This document shows positions 44,566 to 57,415 of a stretch of 64,000 bases of DNA, piece by piece. The notes under the pieces were generated by a model. The model was not told the origin of the DNA, made no database searches, and saw nothing but the letters and a program-made list of their open reading frames with translations. Each line of letters begins with the position of its first letter. The first letter of the stretch is position 1. The translations under genes were made by a program, and so were the position numbers. Origin of the DNA: Hippasteria phrygiana (Eukaryota; Echinodermata; Asteroidea; Valvatida; Goniasteridae); contig JAZGUH010000276.1 of assembly GCA_037893225.1 (NCBI GenBank), positions 868,001 through 932,000 of the forward strand, written 5' to 3'.

Positions 44566-44658
44566 ATCCCAGGCCACATGGCAATTACGGGTTTATGGCT
44601 TCTGACCACAGCGCCCAACGAACAAAAATATTGACTAATTTTGAGGAAGCGCCAACAT
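44566..44658 (+). repeat. Copy of the 16,867-16,956 repeat
   Basis: See 16,867. Here the tRNA-like head is reduced to GGCTGGTAG. Confidence 0.6.
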
Positions 44659-44731
44659 AGGGCTGGTAGTATTTATGACATGCTTGACACCTGAATATCG
44701 CCCTCTAGGTTCACCTTCAACTTGAAAAATG

Positions 44732-45540
44732 TCAGAATAATCCGAAATCAAAATGAGTTATTTCAACAATTTCAGAACTTGACAATTCCGCAACCTTTGA
44801 CAATATGTCCCAAGTTTGCTTAGTTTTGATATTACAAGTATCATTTTCAGGTTCCTCCTTGTTACAGTTTTTTGCAGACACGTCATTGTGGTTTTCAGCA
44901 ATGTCTAAAGTCGCAAATGGCTTTAAATCACAAGGATTTACCAAAGTAAATGTACCTAGCTTAGTACGGGGATATAATGTTACAGGATCTGATGAAACAT
45001 TCATAGCTAACACATTAACTAATTTGTCCTTGTTGATGACTTTACTTACAGTGTGTGCCACCATCACGCCCAGTGCCGTAGCATTCCTTCCTGCCTGACA
45101 TAACCCAATGTATTCACTGGAAGTGGGTTAGAAACCTTAGCACAAATAATTACCCGTGATCGTGGAGGAAGCACATAACTGTCAGTAATTCGCAATCGAC
45201 TTCTTTTTAAGACGCAATTTTCGTGTTCCAAAATTGATGTTAGCACTTTGTTTGTTCAAAAATTGGGAACCTAATAATACTTGAGGTGAGGTTACGAACA
45301 ACATGAAAATCAATAGAAAAACAATGATTGTTAATTACAACTGGCAAAACAACAAAACCAACAATATCCAAATTATAATTATTTGCAGTCTTAGCCGTTG
45401 TTACGCGTGGTTCTTCCATTAAACTTTTCAAAGACGACATTTCTTGTTCCAACCACTCATTATCAATTAAACAAATGGAAGCACCGGTGTCAACAAGTGC
45501 TTCGACCTAAGCTTAGCGTCATAAATTGAAATGGTGATAC
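44732..45540 (-). pseudogene. Retroviral-type aspartic protease remnant of an LTR element
   Basis: Around 45,490 the sequence reads VDTGAS with ICLIDNEW in a neighbouring frame, the active-site motif of retropepsins. Downstream (TAKTANNYNLDIVGFVVLPV, later DSYVLPPRSRVIICAKVSN) fits the region between protease and reverse transcriptase of Gypsy-type elements. Several frameshifts. No RT, RNase H or integrase follows. Confidence 0.6.
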
Positions 45541-45699
45541 TGTTCGACAATTCTAAGTCTATCTCCACACTATCACATTGTTTTTCATTTTCATTCGAAT
45601 TACCGTTTTGCATTGCCTCACCAGTCTGATTCACTGTATCTTTTGACACATTTTCCTTTGCAGGGGGGGCTGGTTAGTTTAAAGGATTACCTTGAATAT

Positions 45700-46472
45700 C
45701 ACTTGTTGCTCTACAATTCCTCCATTTGTGTCCTTTACGACCACACCTATATGGCAAGTAAAAGAATTAGAGCGATTATTCCAACGGGTGCCCATCTGAC
45801 CGGAACGATACGTTTTGGTTGTCCAAGTTCAACACACTGTTCCAATCGCTCTAATCTACCTGCCATAGAGTTGATCGTATCTTTCAAGGAATCTATTGAT
45901 GCATGAATAGCATTCACAGAGGCACTCACATTTTGATCATTCCGTTCAGGAAAGTATTTCTTACCCTCTTGTGCGGTTTGCTGTACTGAAACACCAAGCC
46001 TAGCGAAGTCCAAAGCATCATGAAAAGACTTGGGCTGCGTTGAAAATACAAAGGCTCGTAATTCTGGCAGCAAACCACGAACAAAAATAGAAAGACATTC
46101 GGCACTTGATTTCTTTATTTGTTGGCACATGCGCATAATGTCTGAGGCGTAATCATCCATTGATTCAGAAGGCAGCTGTTTTCGTTCTAACAATTTCGTT
46201 TCAATTTGCCACACCCATGAGTCGCCTTGAAAATGATCTTTCAAAACTTTGTGTATATTTTCAACAGAATTTTTAAATTCCTTAGAAACAGTATCAAAAA
46301 ATATACGCGCATAGCCATCAATTCTAGAAATCAAGGCCAATACCTTTTTAGCATCGGTAAAATCTCTCAAAGCTGCAATGGTTTCACATTTTGCAAGGAA
46401 TTCATCGACATCCTCATTAGGATTGCCGGAATATTTAATCCCAGAGGAGGACAAATCATATTTATTTGACAT
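45700..46472 (-). pseudogene. Gag-like polyprotein of a Gypsy-type LTR element
   Basis: From Met at 46,472: MSNKYDLSSSGIKYSGNPNE, DEFLAKCETIAALRDFTDAK, FFDTVSKEF, then ERKQLPSESMDDYASDIMRM and GLLPELRAFV. This is the Retrotrans_gag pattern. In a shifted frame at 45,745-45,715 a zinc knuckle remains (YRCGRKGHKWRNC) lacking its first Cys. Gag would form the particle; here it is frameshifted before the knuckle. Confidence 0.75.
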
Positions 46473-46619
46473 GTCTGGTTTTTCTTCAAAACTATTCTCC
46501 ACAGATAACACTTGACAGTGAATAATACATAAGATTTCCAGGCATTCGGAGTAGTAATAAATTTGCATAAATTCCGTGCATATCTCACAGATAAATAACA
46601 ACAATACAAATTCGCCAAG

Positions 46620-47090
46620 AAAAAAAATACCCGCTTTAGATAGCCATTTTGAAATCAGCTTGATGCCATCTTAGAACTAGTGTACTCACCAAAGTCGTCA
46701 AGGACAGCTGGCAGGAGCGCTGGACAAGGGAAAGACCCGTGGGGTTGCTAATACATGTACCGGGATCTTCCACTATTTCTTATGATGTTAAAGAAACCAT
46801 GCTTCTCAAACTGGCCGGATCACATTTTATTTCATAAATAAATTCATTTATATGTATTAAATGTGAATTAAAAGCCAAACTGGTTTAAGTGAAGTTTTAG
46901 TGTGATTATTTGCCGCCCAAAAATTGACCCCCCCCCCCCTTTTTGGAATTTGTTGAAACTCAAATTGAGGGCGCTGTTCGTGACGTAGACCAATGCACCG
47001 AAATTCATGGATCGACTCGATAGTCTGGACCCGTAAATGACGCATGTACATTGTATACACACTAGGTCTACACGTGCAATTTCGTAAGTT
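46620..47090. other. No recognisable gene
   Basis: Contains a poly-C run (46,930-46,939). Nothing else recognised. Confidence 0.35.
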
Positions 47091-47457
47091 GCAACAACTA
47101 TTACATCGAACTCACCCTGATATTTTCTCTTTTAGCAAAGGCTCTTCGGGGAATAAGCCGTTTAACTGCTTTTGCCTGTACCTTACTCACATCTGGGAAC
47201 TTTGTTAAGATGGCAGTGGACTTGAGCATATTTTTAATGGTCATTCCATGATTTGAAAATACCAGTATCGAAACACGACGGCTCAAAGTGGTCGCTACAT
47301 AACGCTGAAAAGCTGCTGGGCCGGACCACTTCGCTCTTGTCACCTTCACTTTCGCCGTCCAAATTCTCCGATATTTCGCATCAGTTGGAAATAAATGAAG
47401 GCTTACTCCATCCTTCGTTGTTTTGATGTACCCAGCAGCCACACACCTTGTCGGCAT
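47090..47457 (-). pseudogene. THAP-domain exon, frameshifted
   Basis: Starts MPTRCVAAGYIKTTKDGVSL, then HLFPTDAKYRRIWTAKVKVT. A shifted frame carries LCSDHFEPSCFDTGIFKS (the CxxHF part), and the first frame resumes GMTIKNMLKSTAILTKFPD up to FAKREN. Second ligand Cys is Tyr. A strong splice donor (TCAG/GGTGAGT region, 47,116) follows. Two compensating frameshifts and a lost ligand suggest a relic; sequencing error is an alternative for the indels. Confidence 0.7.
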
Positions 47458-47768
47458 GGCCGAAAAACCACTATATTTTGCTTAGATTTTGGACGAAGAA
47501 TGTTCGCCGTTCTGCACACACACTTACATACACTCAATGCATACGCGTGATGCAGCATAATCTGTAATGTGCCTCGATCTACGTCACACACTTATGTTAA
47601 TGAGGGTTCCACTCAGGGGCGGAGTAGCTTGGACAAACATTTTCAAAAATTGTTTTCTCATATTTAATCTGGGAAATAATTGTCTCTGGACACAAAATAT
47701 CATTGTCAAGATAATACTTTATTGTTTTAAGCAGGAATAATGCAATATAGATTCTAAATCATGTTTCC

Positions 47769-48051
47769 TTTAACTTAACCGGGAACATTTGGGAAAATTA
47801 GCAAACGAAAACTCAGCAAATCAAATACAATATTGACTAACGAAATCCATTTCCAAAATAGTTTATTAAGGTGTCTTACCTCTCAAAACTAAAACTGAAC
47901 TCAACTAACAAAAGTTACACCCTCCAGGTCCAACGCTCCAATGCCAACTGCCCCGAAACCACCGGGCGTGGCACCTTATAAAGAACTGGGCAATACCAAA
48001 TGTTACTAAGAGGGGTGGTATTAAATTAACATATAAATGAACTCCACAACA
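47769..48051 (-). mobile_element. LTR-like repeat, probable 5' LTR
   Basis: Same structure as 42,347-42,601 (TGTTGTGGAG start, TTTATAAGG box, CTTAATAAAC). It cuts the reverse transcriptase fragment of block B at 48,052. If paired with 42,347 it defines a 5.7 kb unit containing the gag/protease remnant in the right orientation. Confidence 0.6.
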
Positions 48052-48660
48052 CTCTAATATCTCTTTGAGATCCTCAAAAAGAACTACTTTCCTCACCGAG
48101 TCAAAGCCTTTGACATGTCGAGCAACAATGGGTGAAGTTTATAGCTATCGGCTGTGATGGCCTTCTCTGATAAGATCTTTAAGGCAAAGACCTGCTCAGT
48201 GGTGCCTCTGCTGTGTCGATAGGCTGCTTGGGAAGCTGGTATGTGGTCGTCTAATCTGTCGGCGATTCTCTTCGTCAAACAAATGGCCATAATATTTTCC
48301 AGATACTTGTCAGAAGAACGATTGGTCTTATGTTTACTGGATGCCCCTTTGGTTTGCCTGGCTTAGGAAGAGGAACGAGAATACCTTGATGTCGTCAGGG
48401 TAGATGCCAGTGCTAGCAGTTTCATTCAGATTTCGGGCAATTTCTTAAGCAATTATCTCGGGTCCATACTTCAGCAATTCGGCACTGAGATTATCTTTTC
48501 CAGCACTTTCGCAATTTTTTTAAATGATTGAATCGCCTTTTTAACTTCTATCTTGGTGAAGGGTTTGCTTATCATCCGTGGTGGAAATTCTTCAATTATA
48601 GCTTCACCATCCAAGTCAAACTTGCTTTGAAACCTTCATGCACCAGCTTTTCAACAATAA
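48052..48660 (-). pseudogene. LINE-type reverse transcriptase fragment (block B)
   Basis: Same as 7,423-8,020, including the one-base frameshift after DMSKA, so the lesion predates the duplication. Box B is lost at the LTR junction. Confidence 0.7.
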
Positions 48661-48786
48661 CCTGCCTAACGCTACCTGTTCAATGTTTTGTAAAAATCAG
48701 GATATTCACATCACTTCACGTTGTCAGGACTTTCATCAGACCTGGGCTCGAACCACTTTAGCTAAAAGCAACTGTCAAACATGAAG

Positions 48787-48898
48787 GGCCCAAGCTGTGG
48801 GATTCCCTTAATCTTTCTGTTAAAAATATATCTAATGCATCATTATTTAAACGTAAATTCAAAACCCAATTAATTAACAGTTATTTGCAGGCAGAATA
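48787..48898 (+). pseudogene. LINE ORF2 C-terminal end fragment (block B)
   Basis: GPKLWDSLNLSVKNISNAS then LFKRKFKTQLI and a stop; duplicate of 8,160-8,273 with the more canonical GP. Confidence 0.55.
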
Positions 48899-49129
48899 AT
48901 CCTTTTGGTGATAACAGGCCGAAACAACAGAACAATTAAAAACCCGGGTTAAAACATATCTGTTCAATTTGTACAATTGTTGAATTCATGTATATTTCTG
49001 ATAGCCTTGAAATATTTTGTAGAGTCATTTTTCTGGTTTTCAATTTCTTCAGCTTTTCTTCTCAGTTCTTGTTCATGTATCTCTTTCTTTGTGTTATGGA
49101 GTTTGGTGAGAACGCAATTTCATTCCTTC

Positions 49130-49650
49130 ACGGCAAAAATCATCTGCAGCGGATATGCGCACACGTTTGCGTTGTTTGCGCAGAGCAAAATGAAACGCTC
49201 ATTTATTACATGCGTTTCGGTTTTGGGCGTATCGACTTCGATAACGCAAAGTTCTGTATGTATAATACAAACGCAGATATGGAAATAGCCGTACAAAAGC
49301 CGTATATACGAATTTCGAGTTTTACCATAGCTTTGTACACAAACATGGATGCGCCCAGCAGGCATCACTTTATACATCGAGTCAGCGTTCTAGTAATTTA
49401 ATATAGCTCTATGTTTTATTCTACAAGTATCATCCGTTGGCCCCAAAAAGTAATAAATCTTGGAAGTATTCTCACTCTACATACCGTTCCTTAAGTTAAA
49501 AAAATATAATAAATGTCACCTTTCATCACAAACGATTGTGGCTGAATAAATGAATATAAGGTGTAGTAGCCTACTTTTTCTTATACTTCTGTTAATATTT
49601 ACAAAAAAACATTTTGTTGGTGCTAATGCCACTTTCAAAGGTTGGAGAAA
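49130..49650. repeat. Dispersed repeat family, copy in block B
   Basis: Duplicate of 8,500-9,030, nearly identical. Confidence 0.65.
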
Positions 49651-49816
49651 TAATGATTAACAGTATGCCTAGCTGAAAACGGATACTTTAAGAACCATGC
49701 CACACTTCATCAAGGTTCTTATGTTTGTTTTGGTATTGAGAATTTGGTATACTGTCTGCAATGCACACGTCGACAGTAAGATTCACCTCTCGAAATAAAT
49801 TGTTTCTAAAATTCAA

Positions 49817-52800
49817 TTAGTTGATCTCTGTCCCTTCATCTTCTCGGTGAAAGGCATCAAAAACTGAGTTCCTCAGGGCTTTCAAACATTGCATAAAATC
49901 TGTAAAAAGATGGACCGAAAAATTAGATTTGCAAAAAGACCACCAACAAACAAACAAACAAACAAACAAAATAGTAATAACCCTGCAATTAAGAATGTGC
50001 AGCAACTTCAATATCTCAATCTCTACCTCCGCATTGGTAGAACATTAGCCATTAACCTTTAAAATAATTTTTCGGGGTGCGACATCCCCAAAACCGCGGA
50101 TATAGCATCTTTAATATGGTCCAATGTCTCTAAGAAATTGCATATGATCCCAAAAAGAAGAAACAAAAAATAACTCCTAAAATACAACATAACAAAGCGA
50201 TTCCAGAAATGATGAACCAAGCCATGCACTCGCAAACCATTTCCTGGGATTATTGATCTAGAAATTGGATAAAACTAATGTAGGCCTACCTGTTTTCGCT
50301 GAGCCCATGGAAACTGACCGATTTATCTCTCTGCGACGAGACATAACAATCACGTACCTGCAAATTAATCAAGAGATTAAAGATGTTCAAATTGCCGATT
50401 TTATGACGGACGGATTTTGAAGGAATACGGACAAAATGCTTGTTCGTATTTGCAGGAGCCCCGATACCCCCCCCCCCCAAAAAAAAACCCACAAAAAACC
50501 CAAATCTCTCAACGTTGCTCTAGTGTAACACCTCATTTAAAGAGCAACTAAAACGCCGATTACAATTTTGACTTTTTGGACTTTTCTGACAGTTTAAATA
50601 CTCTTTTAACTGATGGAGATTAGTTTGCAGACGAGAGGGATTTCTTATTTAAAAAAAAAAGGTTGTTGTTATTCTGAACTATTTATCCTGTTTCGCGAAA
50701 GCTCATTATGTATGTAAATGTTGTACGTAACCCCGTGACGTACACGTGTAGAGTCGGTTGATGCTACAGCTACACTTGTGCATGTACGTACGTGGAGTTG
50801 ATGCTGCTGGACGAGTTTTTGTCGACATAACTCCTCCGTTTTCCCGTATTTTGTCTAATTTTGATATTATTTCAGTATGAGCATGGTTCTGAGATAATCA
50901 TTATGCCTCGATCGTGTGTGGTTGGGGGTTGCACGAGGAACAGCGACAACAACCCTGACTTAACCTTCTTGCGATTCCCAGTGCTGAATGGAGTTCAAAG
51001 GCGACAGTGGGTCCGCTTTGTAGACAATACAATAGGTCGAAAATATGTGCAGAACGTTTCGCCAAAGACTGTATAGTGTTAGTATGAAAACTCAGCTGGG
51101 TTTGAAGGCACAATTCCGTTTGAAGGCTGGAGCAATTCCAACTCTAAAGGCACCGAGCATTCCAATCCTGTCCCGGACTCACGCGCCCCCAGACCACCAC
51201 GACGACGTTCCCTGCGGTTGCCGGCTCGAGCAGCCAGAGCCCCGGCCGTCCTGTCCACGCTCGCTTGACTCAACATATGCATTGTACACGAACGGTACAG
51301 GCTGCATGCGATTGAGTCTGGTACCTTATAACAGAAATTGTGTGTATAGTTCTGAAAAGGTGCGGGTCCTTATGAGGGCAACCTCGTTCCCATAGCTTAC
51401 TTTATTTTCAACCTCGTTTCCAATAGTAAGCCCTGGGATGGGAAGTCCTTACTCGTGCCCTGATTGGATAGTGAAAATACAGCATTAGCTTATTAGCATA
51501 TAGAGAAATTAAAACCGTACAGTTGGTGATTCCACTGTATTCTTGATGAAAGTTTGCCGGCGCGGCGCGCAGTGAAACTTTTGTTGGTATTTGTTAACGT
51601 TAGTAACTTTTCTGTATTCTCTGAAATGTCTGCAGTGGCGACGCCCAGCCCCTCAAAAAATACACCCGTCAAATCTGATACTTGCATCTTGTGTTCCAAA
51701 AGCGACAATCGTGGGACGCACATCTGGAGAGTCAGTGGACAAAAAAGTTTTCCGCAATTGCTTTCACCATAGCTTTCACACTGAGTGACACAATATGCCG
51801 AAGTTGCGGAACGAAGGTAAAATATAACGGTGCAGGATGCACGGGTCAACATCGCTAAACTGGCGTGCATGTAGCAGCAGTGGTTGTAGCAAATAATTCC
51901 TAAGATCCTCCTGGTGAGAGTGCTCCAGCTGCGAAACGACGGTTTTTGGTCCTGTCAATACCAACAGCAACGCCGCCCGACATGCCGCAGTGCAGTCCGA
52001 GGCATGTTGCCCCGAAAGCCTGTCCTTAGGCTTTATCAAAAGGAAGGCCGAAGCCTAATTTGCCGGCGAGTGTGTGCCACGTACGGAAACGCCACAAGGA
52101 AAACTGGTATCACAAGGGTATGTAAATTTGTTTTTTGTTCTTTTCATTTTGAGATAAATGACGCTTCGTTGATGCTCAACCATGTCAACCATTGTCAACC
52201 ATTCTGAGAACCCATAAACTGCACGTAGTTTGCGGCCTTTTTACACGATTTTACAATCAAGCTAATCAATCTAGTACCAAAAAGCCTGTGCTGTGAATGC
52301 GACGAAGATGTAAAGTTTAAGTATTGCCATCAGACTCATCAGACGCTTTTAGACTCATAAAAAACTTGTTATATTAGTTTTGGGGAGGCATAAACTATCA
52401 GATAAGTCCAAAAAGTCACAATTGTAATCAGCGTTTTAGTTGCTCTTTAAGACGACTCCCACGGGAACTGAATTATTGGCGGTCGACCAATAATTCAAAA
52501 TTAAATGTTATAGTTGAATGAAGGTGGATCTATTCGTTCAATGTCTCATTTGGAAGCTTATAATTTTGGTAATGCTTTAGACAATTAACAGTTCAATCTG
52601 AGAAGAAATTTCTCGGGATGCCACGCCCAATTCGTCTTACTCGGCTACCAAGTTGATGTGAGAGGAGCGGAAATCCGCAATTGCCTGCAGACAAGCGTTG
52701 TAAATCTGTAGCGCTTTGGAATTCCGCGTGAAAGTTGCTGTAATCGGAAGAATGAGACAATTATTCCAATATTAATGAACAATTATGATCAATTCATAAT

Positions 52801-55800
52801 CAATATTGACTCATCAATTAGCAATGACAACAATGGGGATCAATGAAGTTCATTAATGTTGAGATATAACAAGAAGATATGTTTGTTTATATTCCTTTGG
52901 TTAAGTTGTTGGGTTTATGTATTTAATTTGGGAGAAGTAGCACCAACAACGGTCGTGCAAGCTGACGCAAAATTGATATATGTTTGGGTGTACTGAGCGG
53001 ACGATAGCGTGACCCTTTATGCCGATGGACTATGCTGACGTTCAGGGTAAACCTGTATTTAGCTGGACACTTTGTTGACTTAACACCAAATTCCACCACT
53101 TATTGATAAGGATTAGGTATTTACATGACCAGCATGACCACCTTGTCTTGTAACTTACCAAAATGACAAATGGAGGGTCCGTCGGCCAGTGCTTGGAGGA
53201 AATCACGGTGCTTAGGCAGTATGTTCGTCCGATAGTCGGTATACACCTTTCCTGTGCAAAGTTGTAGTGCATTATAGGGTTAGGCTAGTCACCTATAATC
53301 TCACCATTTAGGTATGTTTGCTTTAGGCCTATGCTTTTTTCATTGATGACAGTAATTTTAGAAGCAATACCTTCACTCGGTTTGTGGATAACGCCCAACG
53401 CAACATCAAGAGACATCATCATGGGACTTTGGCCTGCACTGCCTCCACTCAACTAGAAAAAAAACGAATAATAAAAATTTAAAAACCACTAAATGCTCGC
53501 ATATAGTGTGATTTATAACAATAAAATGTATCGTCCAATAAAATTAACCAACCAACCAACGGACAGGTAGACCGACCGACCGACCGAACGAACGACCAAC
53601 AGACACGCATCCCAACAGGCACAAATTATTACACAACACAAAGTACCTCTTTCAAAAAGAAAATATACAAAACTTTTGTTTGGTGAAGTTGTGTTGGGTT
53701 GCATATATGTTAGGTTAGGTTGAATTGAATTTTTACAGTAGTCTCTTTTGAATGAGTAACCTCGTCGCCAGGTACTTACACAAACTGGTTCTTGACTTAT
53801 CCCTTTGTATATGAGCCCCTTCCATCCCTTGTTCCGGAAAGCAGGGCTGTTCCATCTAAGACGATATCCAAAAACGTTCTTAGTTAAAATCAAACTGATT
53901 GAAATTAGTTTCAAATCATATTCTGGAGTTCCAAACACCAAGTAGGTCGTTTATTTTTTGTGTTCCTTATTTCAAATTGGTGAGTCTTATAAGATTCAGT
54001 AATGAATAAGAGTTATGCGACATTCTCTCTTCATCTTAATTCTTACCCAGCCAGAAATGGACGCAAAATGTTATAGAATACCGAAGGTCGACATTTCTCT
54101 GTGACAAACAAGACAAATTCAAACAGTTACAAAGTTTCACTCGCAAGTCTCTGCCACGCGATCTTGCGAAAATTGAGGAGAATCTCATTACAATGTTTCC
54201 ATAAAATGTTATCGCTAAATTCTGAAACAAAAGAAGCATTTAAATAGTTCGATAACGATAATTCTAAAAATCTGAAAAGAAATTAGACAAGGCTCGGAAA
54301 TGAGCGTGAGTCGTGTTTCACCTCTCATCCTAAGCAGAGATGTTCGCATTTTCCTGATGGCTTTTTCTACCTTCTCCAGAGCTGCAATGTATATATCCAC
54401 ATTCAGGTCTTTCACTGCCTTTGACGGACAAGGAGAAAAGGAGAACAAAAAATAGAAATTGTTTATGAAATTTCAGATATAATTCATTTACAAACGATAA
54501 CACCAATACTGTTTCAGCACCATTTTTCAGAATATTGAAGCAAAACAAGTAATGCGTTCAAATTCGTCCCCAACTTTACCTGCACCTGCCTCTATTTCCA
54601 GCGTTTGCACCTCTTTGTTTACTTTCCCTTTGATCTCTTCCTTTGATGTTTCTTGAGTATTTAAACCACACCCCAGTTGCTTTTGTCCTTCATGCTTTGT
54701 CCTTCCCATTTTATCTATATACACTAGTGTCTTTCCAGACTTATGTAAATTAACCTTTAAATAAGATTCTGATCAGAAAGAAACGTCATTGCCTCCTAAT
54801 TTGTATTACTTAAATTAAATGAATACAAATGAGAAATGAGTAACCATTTATGAGATCAATGAGTTTCCACCTGTTGAGCTTGAACAATGCCACAGATAGC
54901 TGGAGCGCAATCCATTTCAACCTGAGCCGTCACCATGAAAAACCACGACTGTTCGTCACCGCCAATTAAATCAATGATGGGCTTCATGTTACTGCAATCA
55001 AATCAATCAAATATTGGAATCAGATAAAAAAGAAATCAAATCAAACTAAACCGAACCGAACCGAACCAAACCGAACCGAACAAATCCAATTCACTGTCAA
55101 TACTCACTCTAACACCACAGGTCCTTCAGTATCGATGAGTTGCCAGTTCTGTTGCACGGTATTAAACTGACAGCAGCTAGGGTCGATACCAAGAAGTTCA
55201 GAGACTCGCCAGTAGGGGACAGCAATGCATTCCGGAAGAGACTGTGAATTAAAACGACAACCCAATCAGCCGCAGATTTATAAGAAGACCACTGTATGCA
55301 CCAGGAAATCGTCTGGCTATGAGTTCAGGATTCTTGATCCCACAACTGCCACCAATTTGTGCTCACGGGCAATATTGAAGGAAACTCGGTTTTCTTGTTT
55401 AAGCTTATTTAAGATTTACTTTTGCAGGGAACTACGGTGTTAATATTAAACCATCAGTTCAATATAGATACCGCATGGTGTAAATTTAACACCATAGTTT
55501 TGGAAGTGTAGTCTTACTTAATGAATTTCAACTGACCTCTGGAATGCCTTTTTCTCCATCCATCCAGACATAGCACTGTGTGATAGCACAAAGAACAACG
55601 TGTGCAAGGCGCCACTCAGCTTCGGCAAGTCGTTGGAAGTCAAGAACAGGGATCTACACATAACAAGCAGCTGACCGTTACACCGGTTATACTCCACAGA
55701 ATGATTAAATACCAATTGTATACACCAAAAAGCTAACGAAATATTGGTTCAGAAACGCAACCCCTTCCCTCCAAAATTCTGCGCACGTGCTTGAGGATAA

Positions 55801-56211
55801 CTGCCTTGAAATTTGGTCAATTATTAGCACAGGTTGGACGTCTTCATTGCATTACGACTGCGTGTGTAGTGCAGTGAAGAAGTCCACTTGGGCTAGTCCA
55901 TTCCTGCACTGCATTGCACGGTATGACATGGCACGGCATGGCAATTGCAAACTCGCTTGGCGTGCCTACTTGAATAACGCGTGCGGCCGGTTTGAGGGTG
56001 GGGAACAAAATAATCGCAAAATTGGTCTTCTACACCCCAAATAGGACAAGAAAACCATGTACCGTATATTGAAGAGCGCCCTCATCCTGATGCCTTATAC
56101 TTTAAGAATTTTTACCTTCAATACTTCCTCTCGAATAGTTCCTTCTTCAACCAGTTGGGGAAGTCTTGTGGCTACATTCCACCATGGATCAAAGTAATCT
56201 GGCAGCTTCCG
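49817..56211 (-). CDS. IDO: Indoleamine 2,3-dioxygenase-like gene, copy B
   Basis: Same twelve exons as copy A: 56,211-56,116; 55,653-55,537; 55,241-55,108; 54,991-54,871; 54,418-54,322; 54,098-54,047; 53,846-53,780; 53,452-53,371; 53,251-53,159; 52,737-52,641; 50,357-50,290; 49,899-49,817. Total 1,107 nt: an in-frame loss of one Gly codon in the second exon (LAGEAEW to LAEAEW) is the only exon indel. Other amino-acid changes from A by eye: W to R and K to N (first exon), Q to H, T to A, V to M (second), L to Q (third), N to S before GGSAGQ, and N to I, A to V, P to S, L to S in the eleventh. The heme His codon is 52,658-52,660. All splice sites are kept. Introns are shorter than in A because A carries extra insertions. 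N-terminal exon not found. Confidence 0.9.
50903..51330 (+). pseudogene. THAP-domain coding remnant, copy B
   Basis: MPRSCVVGGCTRNSDNNPDL, then FLRFPVLNGVQRRQWVRFVD. A 23-base deletion after DNTI removes the middle, so the lesion differs from copy A. The post-THAP LKAGAIPTLK remains. Confidence 0.7.
51626..51815 (+). pseudogene. Paired-CxxC module fragment, copy B
   Basis: MSAVATPSPSKNTPVKSD and CILCSKSDNRG, then SFPQLLSP with a stop; the second CxxC (ICRSCGTK) is in another frame. Confidence 0.4.
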
Positions 56212-56811
56212 CTAAAAATTGTCCAGAGAGAAAGATTCGGACTTGAGTTGTAAACTATGGACATTATTTCGTCAGAGAACAAAATACATTATCTCTTATT
56301 TTTGTACAATAAAAAGATCGCAAGTTCTATTCTGTTTTTTCATTGATGTTTTCAAGATCTTAGATGGTCGTTAGGAAAGTCATTAGTGCATTAGTAATTT
56401 AAATGCATTTTAACAACGCCCCATACCCTATTTTACGGTTGAACAACATGCTCCGTTACTCAATGTGCCGGTTCCATTTGTAACAGGGACGCATATCCGG
56501 CACGGGTTACTTGAAGGGAGTACTTTAAATTGTCATATCTTTTAATGGAATTGAAAACGCTGCCAGATCACAATCGTTACAATGCCCTCGGCTTTTTGTT
56601 GACAAATTGCAACCCCACTCCCCCACATAAAAACCTGGAAAGACCACCGACAGATAGCGTTGGTTTATGTTTGCGTCTGCGGCTACAAAGGAACTTACAA
56701 ACGCCCTGTGTATATCCCAAAGCAGTGGCGGCGATTTCTTGTCATGGTTGGGGGGGGGGGGGGGGGGGCGTGTCGGAGGAAAAAGCACACAACCAACAAT
56801 AACAATGTTTG

Positions 56812-57020
56812 TACTACAGGGTGGATAAAAACCGAGATATTAATGTTAATTATAACTAAAGGAGGGCACGTATTAAAACAAGGGATATTTCCTATGATAG
56901 ACACGGGTCTGCTCATTCAAATGACACCTTGATCATGTCTTAATGTTTTCGGTTGACTGAGCAATGAACAATTTTATGAAAGGCTCAAATGAAGACCTTC
57001 CACCACTTTTCATTTTCTGT
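56812..57020. repeat. Mariner-type element terminus (block B)
   Basis: TACAGGGTGGATAAAAACCG followed by AATTATAACTAAAGGAGGGC; duplicate of 19,612-19,840. A poly-G run stands at 56,750. Confidence 0.55.
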
Positions 57021-57134
57021 TTTTAAGTGGAGTCATTTGTGACGCAATGGTTATTGATTAACACTTAATAGCCAGGTTGAACATAACAAAAGAAATATTT
57101 TCTCATGAACAGAATGTTCTATTATGTGTTGCCA

Positions 57135-57415
57135 TGTTTGTTGTTGTTGCTTGTATACTGAAGGGCCAACGCCTAAAGTTGCAAACCAGAAAAGCAGAAA
57201 CCCTACAGGTTCAGGTCTTATTTTGCCTATGGGTGTATATAAGAACAAAACAAAGAGGCTAAATGGCGCCAACAATGGTGAAAAACTGTCACCCCCATCC
57301 CACCCCCGCTTGTAAGTTTTTTTTGCAGACGAAACATTTTGGGAGTCACCTTTCTGGGCAAATTTCAGACCCCCCCCCCCCCCCCCCCTGCAAAAAATCC
57401 TGGATCCGCCCCTGA
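57135..57415. mobile_element. Poly-G element (block B)
   Basis: Right end GGATCCGCCCCTG is at 57,415, as in block A. The left end and left poly-G are missing, so B carries a left-truncated version. Confidence 0.55.

Larger units (their letters stand above)
50537..52450. mobile_element. TTAA-flanked THAP transposon, copy B
   Basis: Same termini and TTAA edges as 9,905-13,448, 1.9 kb. It lacks the 1.1 kb nested element and about 0.5 kb near the right end. Sits in the same IDO intron. Confidence 0.7.
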
